64,000 nt of DNA from Pseudoxanthomonas suwonensis (lineage in GTDB: Bacteria > Pseudomonadota > Gammaproteobacteria > Xanthomonadales > Xanthomonadaceae), in the NCBI RefSeq assembly GCF_000972865.1, contig NZ_CP011144.1, forward strand, positions 1,302,001 through 1,366,000. The letters are read 5' to 3'. Shown piece after piece: positions 43,859 to 51,729 of the stretch. The translations under genes were made by a program, and so were the position numbers. The notes below the pieces were generated by a model that ran no database searches, was not told where the DNA came from, and was given only the letters and a program-made list of their open reading frames with translations. Numbering within the stretch: position 1 is the first letter of the stretch; every line of letters starts with the position of its first letter.

Positions 43859-44434
43859 TCATCCCAACAGGTCGGCCATGGCCAGGATCCGGCGGGCCAC
43901 GTCCGCCAGTTTCAGTCCCTGCTTCATCGCCTGCTGGCGCAGCGCGGCGTAGGCCTCGGCCTCGCTCATGCCGCGGCGGTCCATCAGCAGGCCCTTGGCG
44001 CGGTCGATGTCCTTGCGGTCGCCCAGCCTGCGCTCCAGTTCGTCCAGGCGCTGCCGCGCGTGCGACTGCTGCTCGAAGCGGGCCATGGCAACGCTGAGCA
44101 CCGGCGCCAGCCGCGCCGGCGACAGGCCGTCGACCACGTAGGCGGCCACGCCGGCGCCGAGTGCGTCTCGGATCAGCGCGTCGTCGCCGTCGGCCGAGAA
44201 CATCACCACCGGGCGCGGCGCGTGCCGGTGGAGCATCGCCAGCTGCTCCAGGGTGTCGCGCGAAGGCGACTCCACGTCGAGGATCACCACGTCCGGTTGC
44301 CGGTCCTGTACCGCCTTGAGCAGGCCGGCGGCGGCGGCCACGTGCGGCAGCACCTCGTAGCCGGCCGCGCGCAGCGCCTGCTCCAGCTCGGCGATGGGCT
44401 TGTCGGTGTCGTTGACCAGCAGGACGCGAAGCAT
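43859..44434 (-). CDS. nasT: ANTAR-domain response regulator NasT
   Basis: The 191-residue protein has a receiver-like domain (residues 1-120, with VVILDVESPS containing the aspartate) and a C-terminal ANTAR RNA-binding domain (DIDRAKGLLMDRRGMSEAEA). ANTAR proteins bind pairs of hexaloop hairpins and prevent an overlapping terminator from forming. Such hairpins are present in the leader of the neighbouring nitrate operon. I chose ATG 44434, since MLRVLLVNDTDKPIAEL is the expected receiver start. Confidence 0.92.
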   Translation of the reverse strand: MLRVLLVNDTDKPIAELEQALRAAGYEVLPHVAAAAGLLKAVQDRQPDVVILDVESPSRDTLEQLAMLHRHAPRPVVMFSADGDDALIRDALGAGVAAYVVDGLSPARLAPVLSVAMARFEQQSHARQRLDELERRLGDRKDIDRAKGLLMDRRGMSEAEAYAALRQQAMKQGLKLADVARRILAMADLLG

Positions 44435-44525
44435 CGGGCGACGGGTGGCGTGGAAGTGGCTTCGAGCCCGATGTTGCCATGCAACATGAAGCCGCGGCGA
44501 GTCCCGGTGCGTCTTGCTCGCTGTT

Positions 44526-44743
44526 TTAGGAGCCGGGCTTGCCCGCGACGCGACGCCGTGGGCGCAGGCGACTCTTTCATGGTTCCGACGCCCGTGTCGC
44601 CGACTGAAGTCAGCTCCTACAGAAGAGCGACAGCATCGCAACCATTGTAGGAGCCGGGTTCAGCCGGCGACCCGACGCCCTCGGCACAGGCGACGCCCTC
44701 ATGGCCCCGACGCACGTGTCGCCGGCTGAACCCGGCTCCTACA
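44526..44743. repeat. two TGTAGGAGC-type palindromic repeats
   Basis: Two copies at about 44526-44621 and 44646-44743. The second is nearly perfectly palindromic (TGTAGGAGCCGGGTTCAGCC against GGCTGAACCCGGCTCCTACA). It runs into the 3' end of the CopD-like gene and supplies its stop codon. Confidence 0.88.
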
Positions 44744-45173
44744 GGTGGAACATCGCCTTGGCCAGCACCACGATGGCCAGCACGTGCAGCAGCACGCTGC
44801 GGTGCAGGCGCCGCGAGCGTGGCCCGTCCAGGCGGCCACGCCGCTGCTGGACCATCGCCCACAGGAAATGGCCGAACACGCTGGCCGCCAGCGCGATCTT
44901 GACCACCAGCAGCAGGGCGAAGGCGCTGTCCAGCGGGCGCGCCAGCGCGCCGCGGTGGTGCCAGGCCAGGCCCAGCCCGGCCGCGTACAGCGCCAGCAGC
45001 ACCCAGGGCATGATCCGGCGCGCGCGCTCGGCGAACGCCGCCTCCAGCCGCAGTCCCGCCGCCGCCGGCAACCGCCGGCGCACCCCGGGCAGGAACAGCA
45101 CCTCGAACAGCACCGTGCCGGCGAACGCCATCGCGGCCAGCAGGTGCACGAGCAGGAGCAGCAGGTAGGCCAT
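44739..45173 (-). CDS. small integral membrane protein, CopD-like
   Basis: The 144-residue protein has four predicted membrane helices (MAYLLLLLVHLLAAMAFAG first) with a conserved-looking VLFEVLFLPGVRRR and WHHRGALARP. It resembles CopD/DUF2269-type membrane proteins; copper or heme-related roles are suggested for such proteins but not shown. The stop TAG lies inside the palindromic repeat. It is divergent from hemN, with an FNR-type box between them. I chose ATG 45173 because a hydrophobic N terminus fits better than the 26-residue polar extension. Confidence 0.65.
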   Translation of the reverse strand: MAYLLLLLVHLLAAMAFAGTVLFEVLFLPGVRRRLPAAAGLRLEAAFAERARRIMPWVLLALYAAGLGLAWHHRGALARPLDSAFALLLVVKIALAASVFGHFLWAMVQQRRGRLDGPRSRRLHRSVLLHVLAIVVLAKAMFHL

Positions 45174-45271
45174 GCCGGCAGCGTGGCGCGGGTCGTCGCC
45201 AGGCGCCTTGACCGGGATCAGGTCGCGCGCATCGTCACCTGGCTGAAGCATCCGCGGCAGCGGCCGCCGGA

Positions 45272-45285
45272 TTGACCTGCATCAA
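45272..45285. promoter_or_regulatory. FNR/ANR-type box between the CopD-like gene and hemN
   Basis: TTGAC-CTGC-ATCAA matches the FNR/ANR consensus TTGAT-N4-ATCAA with one substitution. It is centred about 42 bp before the hemN start and 106 bp before the divergent membrane-protein gene. The FNR-like regulator is encoded next to hemN. Confidence 0.8.
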
Positions 45286-45320
45286 GGACAGGGCCGCCGC
45301 CCGCGCCTAGCCTGTGCGCC

Positions 45321-46748
45321 ATGGCCACCCTGTCCGCCCTTTTCGACCCGCAGCTGCTCCAGCGCTACGACGTGCCGGGGCCGCGCTACACCTCCTACCC
45401 GACCGCGCCGCAGTTCAGCTCCGGCTTCGGCGAGGCCGAGTTGCGCCAGGTCGCCGCCGCCACCAACGGCGATCCGATCCCGCGCCCGATCTCGCTGTAC
45501 CTGCACATCCCGTTCTGCACCAGCCCGTGCTTCTACTGCGGCTGCAACCGGATCATCACCCGCGATGCCACCCGCGGCGCGGCCTACCTCACCCGCCTGT
45601 ACCGCGAGATCGACCTGGCCGCGGCGATGTTCGACCGCGACCGCGACGTGGAACAGGTCCATTTCGGCGGCGGCACGCCCAACTTCCTCTCCCCGGAGCA
45701 GATCGCCGAGGCGCTGGACGTGCTTCGCCGCCATTTCCGCTTCGCCGCGGGCGAGCGCATGGACTGCTCGATCGAACTGGACCCGCGCTTCATCACCCCG
45801 GCCGAGGTCGGCCAGCTGGCGCAGGCCGGCTTCAACCGCGCCAGCCTGGGCGTGCAGGATTTCGACCCGGTGGTGCAGCAGGCGGTCAACCGCGTGCAGG
45901 GCGTGGAGCAGACCCTGGGGATCATCGAGGCCTGTCGCGAGCACGGCTTCCGCTCGGTCAACGTCGACCTGATCTACGGCCTGCCCAAGCAGACGCTCGA
46001 AGGCTTCTCCCGCACCCTGGACATCACCCTGCAGGCGCGGCCGGACCGGCTGGCGATCTACGGCTATGCGCACCTGCCGAACCTGTTCCGCCCGCAGCAG
46101 CGCATCCACGCCGAAGACCTGCCCTCGCCGGAAGCCAAGCTCGACCTGCTGCGCCTGGCGATCGACCGGCTCGGCGCAGCCGGCTACCAGTACATCGGCA
46201 TGGACCACTTCGCCCTGCCCGATGACGAGCTGGCCCGCGCCCAGCGCGAGGGCGGCCTGCATCGCAACTTCATGGGCTACACCACCCACGCCGAGAGCGA
46301 CCTGGTCGGCCTGGGCGTGAGCGCGATCAGCCACATCGGCGCCAGCTTCAGCCAGAACCCGCGCGACCTGCCCGGCTGGGAGCAGGCGATCGACGCCGGC
46401 CGGCTGCCGGTGTGGCGCGGCATGCACCTGGACGAGGACGACGTGATCCGCGCCGACGTGATCCAGGCGCTGATGTGCCACGGCGAACTGGACTTCGATG
46501 CGCTCGGCCGCCGCCACGTGATCGATTTCCGCGCCTACTTCGGCGATGCGCTGGCGCGGCTGGTGCCGCTGCAGGACGACGGCCTGGTCGAACTCGATCG
46601 ACGCGGTCTTCACGCGACCTCGCGCGGCCGCCTGCTGCTGCGTATCATCGCCATGTGCTTCGACCGCTACCTCACGCCAGCCGCCAACGGATCGTCCGCC
46701 CAAGGGCAGAACGAGGCGGCATCGCCCCGGTACTCGCGCACCGTCTGA
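45321..46748 (+). CDS. hemN: oxygen-independent coproporphyrinogen III dehydrogenase HemN
   Basis: The 475-residue radical SAM enzyme has PGPRYTSYPTAPQFSSGF at the N terminus, the cluster motif CTSPCFYCGC (Cys66, Cys70, Cys73), FGGGTPNFLS and the HemN C-terminal domain. It converts coproporphyrinogen III to protoporphyrinogen IX for heme synthesis without oxygen. No ribosome-binding site is evident before the ATG; with an FNR-type box 36 bp upstream the message could be nearly leaderless. The FNR-like gene follows 19 nt after its stop. Confidence 0.96.
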   Translation: MATLSALFDPQLLQRYDVPGPRYTSYPTAPQFSSGFGEAELRQVAAATNGDPIPRPISLYLHIPFCTSPCFYCGCNRIITRDATRGAAYLTRLYREIDLAAAMFDRDRDVEQVHFGGGTPNFLSPEQIAEALDVLRRHFRFAAGERMDCSIELDPRFITPAEVGQLAQAGFNRASLGVQDFDPVVQQAVNRVQGVEQTLGIIEACREHGFRSVNVDLIYGLPKQTLEGFSRTLDITLQARPDRLAIYGYAHLPNLFRPQQRIHAEDLPSPEAKLDLLRLAIDRLGAAGYQYIGMDHFALPDDELARAQREGGLHRNFMGYTTHAESDLVGLGVSAISHIGASFSQNPRDLPGWEQAIDAGRLPVWRGMHLDEDDVIRADVIQALMCHGELDFDALGRRHVIDFRAYFGDALARLVPLQDDGLVELDRRGLHATSRGRLLLRIIAMCFDRYLTPAANGSSAQGQNEAASPRYSRTV

Positions 46749-46767
46749 ACCCGGCGGGGAGCCGCGC

Positions 46768-47523
46768 ATGAGTCCGCAGACCGTGTTCCCGCGCAGCGGG
46801 CCGGCCGTGATGGCCGACGACGGCGACGCGCTGACCTTCTGCTCGACCTGCGCGTTCTCCCAGGCCTGCCTGTCCGAGGGCATGGACAAGAGCGCGCTGA
46901 TGGACCTGCACGTGCTGGTCGAGCATGTCGGCCCGCTGCATCCGGGCGAGCACGTGTTCCGCGAGGGCGACCCGTTCACCGCGATCGCTGCGGTCCGCGC
47001 CGGTACAGTCAAGACCTACCAGATCGACCGCAACGGGCACGAACAGGTGCTGGGCTTCCACCTGCCCGGCGAGGTGATCGGCCTGAACGCGATCCACGGC
47101 GACCGCTACCCATGCAATGCGGTGGCGCTGGACACGGTGATGCTGTGCCGGTTCTCGTTCCCCAAGATCGCGCTGCTGGCCACGCGCCTGCCCAACCTGC
47201 AGCAGCACCTGTTCCGGCTGATGAGCCGCGACATCGGCGTGGCCTCGCTGTTCGCGCGCGACAACACCGCCGACGAGCGCATGGCCGCGTTCCTGATCGG
47301 GCTGTCGCGGCGTCTCGCCGCGCGCGGTTTCTCGCCGCGCCGGTTCCAGCTGACCATGTCGCGCACCGACATCGCCAACTACCTGCGCCAGGCGCCGGAA
47401 ACCGTGAGCCGCGTGCTGCGCCGCTTCGAGCAGGAAGGCCTGCTGCACATCAAGCAGCGCGACGTGGAGATCGTGGACATGGCGCGGCTGGAAGCGCTGG
47501 CGCTGGCGGTGCTGCGGGACTGA
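46768..47523 (+). CDS. fnr: FNR/ANR-type oxygen-sensing transcriptional regulator
   Basis: The 251-residue protein has an N-terminal cysteine cluster FCSTCAFSQAC (Cys25, 28, 34) and a fourth cysteine near residue 116 (DRYPCNAVAL), together the [4Fe-4S] ligands of FNR. The cyclic-nucleotide-binding-like fold follows, then the HTH TMSRTDIANYLRQAPETVSR with the E--SR recognition pattern that reads TTGAT half-sites. It switches on anaerobic genes when oxygen falls. Boxes of this type stand before hemN, norB and the small gene at 63.6-63.8 kb. Confidence 0.95.
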   Translation: MSPQTVFPRSGPAVMADDGDALTFCSTCAFSQACLSEGMDKSALMDLHVLVEHVGPLHPGEHVFREGDPFTAIAAVRAGTVKTYQIDRNGHEQVLGFHLPGEVIGLNAIHGDRYPCNAVALDTVMLCRFSFPKIALLATRLPNLQQHLFRLMSRDIGVASLFARDNTADERMAAFLIGLSRRLAARGFSPRRFQLTMSRTDIANYLRQAPETVSRVLRRFEQEGLLHIKQRDVEIVDMARLEALALAVLRD

Positions 47524-47547
47524 GGCCGCCACCACGCAGCTGCCCTT

Positions 47548-48077
47548 TGTAGGAGCCGGGTTCAGCCGGCGACGCGACGCCGGCGGCACAGGCGACGCCC
47601 TCGTGATCCCGACGCCCGTGTCGCCGACTGAAGTCAGCTCCTACAGAAGAGCGCCAAGCCGTAGAAGGGGAAAGCCCCGCGCGGTTGCTGTTGTAGGAGC
47701 CGGGTTCAGCCGGCGACGCGACGCCGTCGGCACAGGCGACGCCCTCGTGGTTCCGACGCCCGTGTCGCCGACTGAAGTCAGCTCCTACAGAAGAGCGCCG
47801 AGCCGCAGGAGGGGAAAGCCCCGCGCGGTTGCTGTTGTAGGAGCCGGGTTCAGCCGGCGACCCGACGCCGTCGGCACAGGCGACGCCCTCATGGTTCCGA
47901 CGCCCGTGTCGCCGACTGAAGTCGGCTCCTACAGAAGAGCGCCGAGCCGCAGGAGGGGAAAGCCCCGCGCGGTTGCTGTTGTAGGAGCCGGGTTCAGCCG
48001 GCGACCCGACGCCGCCGGCACAGGCGACGCCCTCGTGGTTCCGACGCCCGTGTCGCCGACTGAAGTCAGCTCCTACA
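47548..48077. repeat. tandem array of four TGTAGGAGC-type palindromic repeats
   Basis: Four 98-bp units start at 47548, 47692, 47836 and 47980, exactly 144 bp apart, separated by nearly identical 46-bp spacers. Each unit starts TGTAGGAGCCGGGTTCAGCC and ends GTCAGCTCCTACA, a long imperfect palindrome. Differences between units are single bases. The array fills the space between fnr and norB. Confidence 0.92.
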
Positions 48078-48131
48078 GAAGAGCGCCGAACCGCAGAAAG
48101 GGGGAAGCCCGGCACGGCCGATGCATGCGGC

Positions 48132-48145
48132 TTGACCTGCGTCAT
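48132..48145 (+). promoter_or_regulatory. FNR/DNR-type box upstream of norB
   Basis: TTGAC-CTGC-GTCAT is one base from TTGAC-N4-GTCAA. Its centre is about 66 bp before the norB start, which would place the transcription start near 48180 for a class II site. FNR or an NO-sensing relative may bind. Confidence 0.75.
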
Positions 48146-48204
48146 GGAGGCCGCGGTCGCCCGCGCCGAACATGCGGCCATTCCCCGCAGGAGAGAGCCG
48201 CGTC

Positions 48205-50505
48205 ATGAATTCCACCCGCAAGCTTTGGGCAGGCCTGGCGGTCCTGCTCATCGCCTCGTTCGCCGCCCTGCTCTGGGTCGGCAGCGAGATCCACCGCCAG
48301 GCCCCGCCCATGCCCGAACGGGTAGTCGCCACCGATGGCACCGTGGTCTACACCCGCCAGGACATCGAGACCGGCCGCCAGGTCTGGCAGTCGATCGGCG
48401 GCCAGCAGCTGGGCTCGATCTGGGGCCACGGCGGCTACGTCGCCCCGGACTGGGGCGCGGACTGGCTGCACCGCGAGGCCGAGGCGATCCTCGACCTGTG
48501 GGCCACGCGCGAGCACGGCGTCGACGGCTACAAGGCGCTGGACGGCGCCACCCAGGCCGCCTACACCCACCGCGTGCAGGCCCTGCTGCGCCCGAACACC
48601 TGGAACGCGGCCACCGGCACGATCACCGTCGACCCCGACCGCGCGATGGCCATCCGCACCGTCGCCGGCCACTACCAGCTCCTGTTCGGCAACGACCCGT
48701 CCACCGCGGCGCTGCGCGAGGCCTACGCCATGCGCAACAACACGGTGCCCGACGCCGAACACCGCCGCCAGCTGACCGCGTTCTACTGGTGGGCGGCGTG
48801 GTCCTCGGTCACCGAACGACCCGGCTCTGACATCACCTACACCGCCAACTGGCCGCACGACGAGCTGGTCGGCAACACCCCGCCGTCCAACCTGTTCATC
48901 TGGACGGTGTTCAGCGTGCTGTTCCTGATCGCCGGCATCGGCCTGCTCGGCTGGCACTACGCGGTCAGCCACGGCGAGGAAATGGTGCCGGTGCTGCCCA
49001 AGAGCGACCCGCTGGCCGCGATCAAGGTCACCCCGTCGATGCGCGCCACCGCCAAGTACTTCTGGGTGGTGATGGCGCTGTTCCTGGTGCAGATCCTGCT
49101 GGGCGCGATCACCGCGCACTACCAGGTCGAAGGCCAGGAGGCCTACGGCTTCGCCCTGGCCGACATCCTGCCCTACTCGCTCACCCGCACCTGGCACACG
49201 CAGCTGTCGGTGCTGTGGATCGCCACCGCCTGGCTGGGCATGGGCCTGTACATCGGCCCGGCGATCTCCGGGCACGAGCCAAGGTTCCAGCGGCTCGGCG
49301 TCAACGTGCTGTGGACCTGCCTGCTGATCATAGTGATAGGCGCCTTCACCGGGCAGTGGCTGGCGGTGATGCAGAAGCTGGGCCTGGACAAGAACTTCTG
49401 GTTCGGCCACCAGGGCTGGGAATACGTCGACCTGGGCCGCTTCTGGCAGTGGTTCCTGTTCATCGGCCTGCTGCTGTGGCTGACCCTGGTCGGCCGCGCG
49501 CTGTGGCCGGCCATGCGCACCGGCACCGAATCGCGCTCGATCGTGGGCCTGCTGTTCCTGTCGGTGGTCGCGATCGGCGTGTTCTACGCCGCCGGCCTGA
49601 TGTGGGGCGAGCACACCCACCTGTCGATGGTCGAGTACTGGCGCTGGTGGGTCGTGCACCTGTGGGTGGAAGGCTTCTTCGAGGTGTTCGCGGTGGCGGT
49701 GATCGCCTTCCTGTTCACCCGCCTGGGCCTGTTGCAGACCCGCACCGCCACCATCGCGGTGCTGTTCGCCACCATCGTGTTCATGGCCGGCGGCGTGCTC
49801 GGCACCCTGCACCACCTGTACTTCACCGGCACGCCCACGGCGGTGATCGCGCTGGGCGCCAGCTTCTCGGCGCTGGAAGTGGTGCCGCTGGCCTACGTCG
49901 GTTTCGAGGCCTACCACAACTACAGGCTGGGCAAGGCCACGCCGTGGATGGAGCGCTACCGCTGGCCGATCATGTTCTTCCTGGCGGTCTCGTTCTGGAA
50001 CCTGGTCGGCGCGGGTCTGTTCGGCTTCCTGATCAACCCGCCGCTGGCGCTGTACTACATGCAGGGCCTGAACCTGACCCCGACCCACGGCCACACCGCG
50101 CTGTTCGGCGTGTACGGCATGCTCGGCATCGGCCTGATGCTGTTCTGCCTGCGCGGGCTGAAGCCGGACGTGGTGTGGAGCGAGCGGCTGCTGAAAACCT
50201 CGTTCTGGTCGCTCAACATCGGCCTGGCCGGCATGGCCGCGTTCACCCTGCTGCCGCTGGGCATCCTCCAGCTCATCGCCGCGATCGACCACGGCTACTG
50301 GTACGCGCGCTCGGCCGAGTTCATGCAGCAGCCGATCGTGGACCTGCTGGTGTGGATGCGGGTGCCGGCCGACACGTTGTTCAGCGTCGGCGCGCTGGCC
50401 CTGGCCTGGTTCGTGTTCCGGTTGTGGGTGGCGCCGAAGCGGGAGGCGCCGGTGCCGTCGGCCACCGCGGTCGCCGCGGCGGCGGCGATCGTGCCGAAGC
50501 ACTGA
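48205..50505 (+). CDS. norB: quinol-dependent nitric oxide reductase qNor
   Basis: The 766-residue protein has an N-terminal membrane helix, a periplasmic cytochrome-c-like domain without heme motif (about 35-220; SIGGQQLGSIWGHGGYVAPD), and about twelve further helices forming the heme-copper-oxidase-like core with conserved histidines (RTWHTQLSVLWIATAWLGMG; GEHTHLSMVEYWRWWVVHLW; LHHLYFTGTP). It reduces 2 NO to N2O with quinol electrons. GGAGAG precedes the ATG and an FNR-type box lies upstream. No nitrite reductase that makes NO is nearby, so NO detoxification is as likely as denitrification. Confidence 0.95.
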   Translation: MNSTRKLWAGLAVLLIASFAALLWVGSEIHRQAPPMPERVVATDGTVVYTRQDIETGRQVWQSIGGQQLGSIWGHGGYVAPDWGADWLHREAEAILDLWATREHGVDGYKALDGATQAAYTHRVQALLRPNTWNAATGTITVDPDRAMAIRTVAGHYQLLFGNDPSTAALREAYAMRNNTVPDAEHRRQLTAFYWWAAWSSVTERPGSDITYTANWPHDELVGNTPPSNLFIWTVFSVLFLIAGIGLLGWHYAVSHGEEMVPVLPKSDPLAAIKVTPSMRATAKYFWVVMALFLVQILLGAITAHYQVEGQEAYGFALADILPYSLTRTWHTQLSVLWIATAWLGMGLYIGPAISGHEPRFQRLGVNVLWTCLLIIVIGAFTGQWLAVMQKLGLDKNFWFGHQGWEYVDLGRFWQWFLFIGLLLWLTLVGRALWPAMRTGTESRSIVGLLFLSVVAIGVFYAAGLMWGEHTHLSMVEYWRWWVVHLWVEGFFEVFAVAVIAFLFTRLGLLQTRTATIAVLFATIVFMAGGVLGTLHHLYFTGTPTAVIALGASFSALEVVPLAYVGFEAYHNYRLGKATPWMERYRWPIMFFLAVSFWNLVGAGLFGFLINPPLALYYMQGLNLTPTHGHTALFGVYGMLGIGLMLFCLRGLKPDVVWSERLLKTSFWSLNIGLAGMAAFTLLPLGILQLIAAIDHGYWYARSAEFMQQPIVDLLVWMRVPADTLFSVGALALAWFVFRLWVAPKREAPVPSATAVAAAAAIVPKH

Positions 50506-50527
50506 GTCCTGCCACGACGCAGTACCT

Positions 50528-50557
50528 CATCGGGGCCGCCAGCGTGCGGCCCCGATG
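50528..50557. terminator. hairpin between convergent norB and LysR genes
   Basis: CATCGGGGCCGC (50528-50539) pairs perfectly with GCGGCCCCGATG (50546-50557) around a 6-nt loop. There is no long T run on either side, but its strength and place between convergent genes suggest a bidirectional terminator. Confidence 0.6.
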
Positions 50558-50626
50558 CCGTTGCGGCACCTTGTGCGGCAAAGCGCAGCGGCAAGGCAGC
50601 GAGGCACGCGGGACGCCGCGCTTGCG

Positions 50627-51601
50627 CTAGGCCGCCGCCTTTCCCGGCACCCAGCGCGAGGCCAGGCGCTGCTCCTCCTCCTGGACCGCCTTCTCCGCCT
50701 CGATCAGCCGGGCACGGAAATCCTGGACGGCGGTGTTCGCCGCGAGCCGGCTGCCCAGCGTCACCATGCCGTAGTTGAGCTGCAGCCACGGCTCGGTCCC
50801 GAGGACGACCAGCTCCCCTCGCTCCAGCTCCCGGGCGACGCAGGCCAGGCTGCTGACCATGATCGCGTCGGAGCCGCACACGGTCCGCTTGACCAGCGAA
50901 TGGTCGCTGCACAGCAGCGCGGGAAACGCCTCGGTCTGCACCGGCTCGGCGACGGAACGGGACAGCGCCGCCAGCGCGGGCTCCAGCAGGCGCGGCGGGA
51001 TCCGGGCCAGGGCCGCGAGCGGATGGCGCAGGATCCCGCCCAGGCCCGGATACGGCTGGCCCGCGAGCGGATGCCCGGCACGCGCCAGGAAGTACAGCGG
51101 ATGCCGCGACAGCGGCTCGACCCGCAGGTCGCGCTCGTGCTCCAGCGTGCTGGTCTCGGCGACGAACAGGTCGAGCTCGTGGTTCCTCAGCCGCGGCAGC
51201 AGTTCGTCCCAGTTGCGCACCTCCACCCGCACCTTGCAGCGCGGGTGCGCGCCGATGAAGGCGGCCACGGCACGGCCGACCAGGGCTTCCGCCGGAAAGG
51301 GACCGGCTCCGATCGAAAGCTCATGGCAGGTGACCACCGGGTTGCCGAGCAGCCGCTCGTGCAGGTCGTCGGCCATGCGCGTGATCTGCCGCGCATCCTC
51401 GATCAGCACCCGGCCCAGGTCCGTCGGCACCACGCCGTGGCCCTCGCGCAGGAACAGCGGCGCGCCGATCTGACCTTCCAGCGCCTGGATGCTGCGCGAC
51501 AGCGCGGGCTGGCTGATATGCAGGGACGCGGCCGCCCGGCTGAAGCTGCCGTACTCCTCGAGCGCCAGTATGTGACTGAGTTGCCGGAGTTTTATCGACA
51601 T
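50627..51601 (-). CDS. LysR family transcriptional regulator
   Basis: The 324-residue protein begins with the LysR winged HTH (IKLRQLSHILALEEYGSFSR, then AAASLHISQPALSRSIQALE) and continues with a two-lobed effector domain. It is divergent from the alkyl-sulfatase gene with 128 bp between the starts, the usual arrangement for a LysR activator and its target. The effector could be a sulfate ester or its product; this is inferred only from position. Confidence 0.9.
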   Translation of the reverse strand: MSIKLRQLSHILALEEYGSFSRAAASLHISQPALSRSIQALEGQIGAPLFLREGHGVVPTDLGRVLIEDARQITRMADDLHERLLGNPVVTCHELSIGAGPFPAEALVGRAVAAFIGAHPRCKVRVEVRNWDELLPRLRNHELDLFVAETSTLEHERDLRVEPLSRHPLYFLARAGHPLAGQPYPGLGGILRHPLAALARIPPRLLEPALAALSRSVAEPVQTEAFPALLCSDHSLVKRTVCGSDAIMVSSLACVARELERGELVVLGTEPWLQLNYGMVTLGSRLAANTAVQDFRARLIEAEKAVQEEEQRLASRWVPGKAAA

Positions 51602-51729
51602 GAGCCTGGGGTATCGCCGCCATGACAAGAACGCATTGGACAGCGTTCCCGGGGTTTGCCAATCCTAAACCAGGCGCCGCAGAGGCGCCCGCCAGCCGCC
51701 TTGCGGCGTCCATGTCCGGGGAAACCGTC

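Noticed and set aside
47548..48077. CRISPR array
   Set aside because: The repeats are 98-bp palindromes with conserved spacers of 46 bp; a CRISPR array has short repeats and unique spacers, and no cas genes are near.
48142..50502. Long minus-strand open frame (786 codons) opposite norB
   Set aside because: It is the antisense shadow of norB in GC-rich DNA: it is Arg/Gln/His-rich with no family resemblance, while the plus strand has complete qNor motifs.
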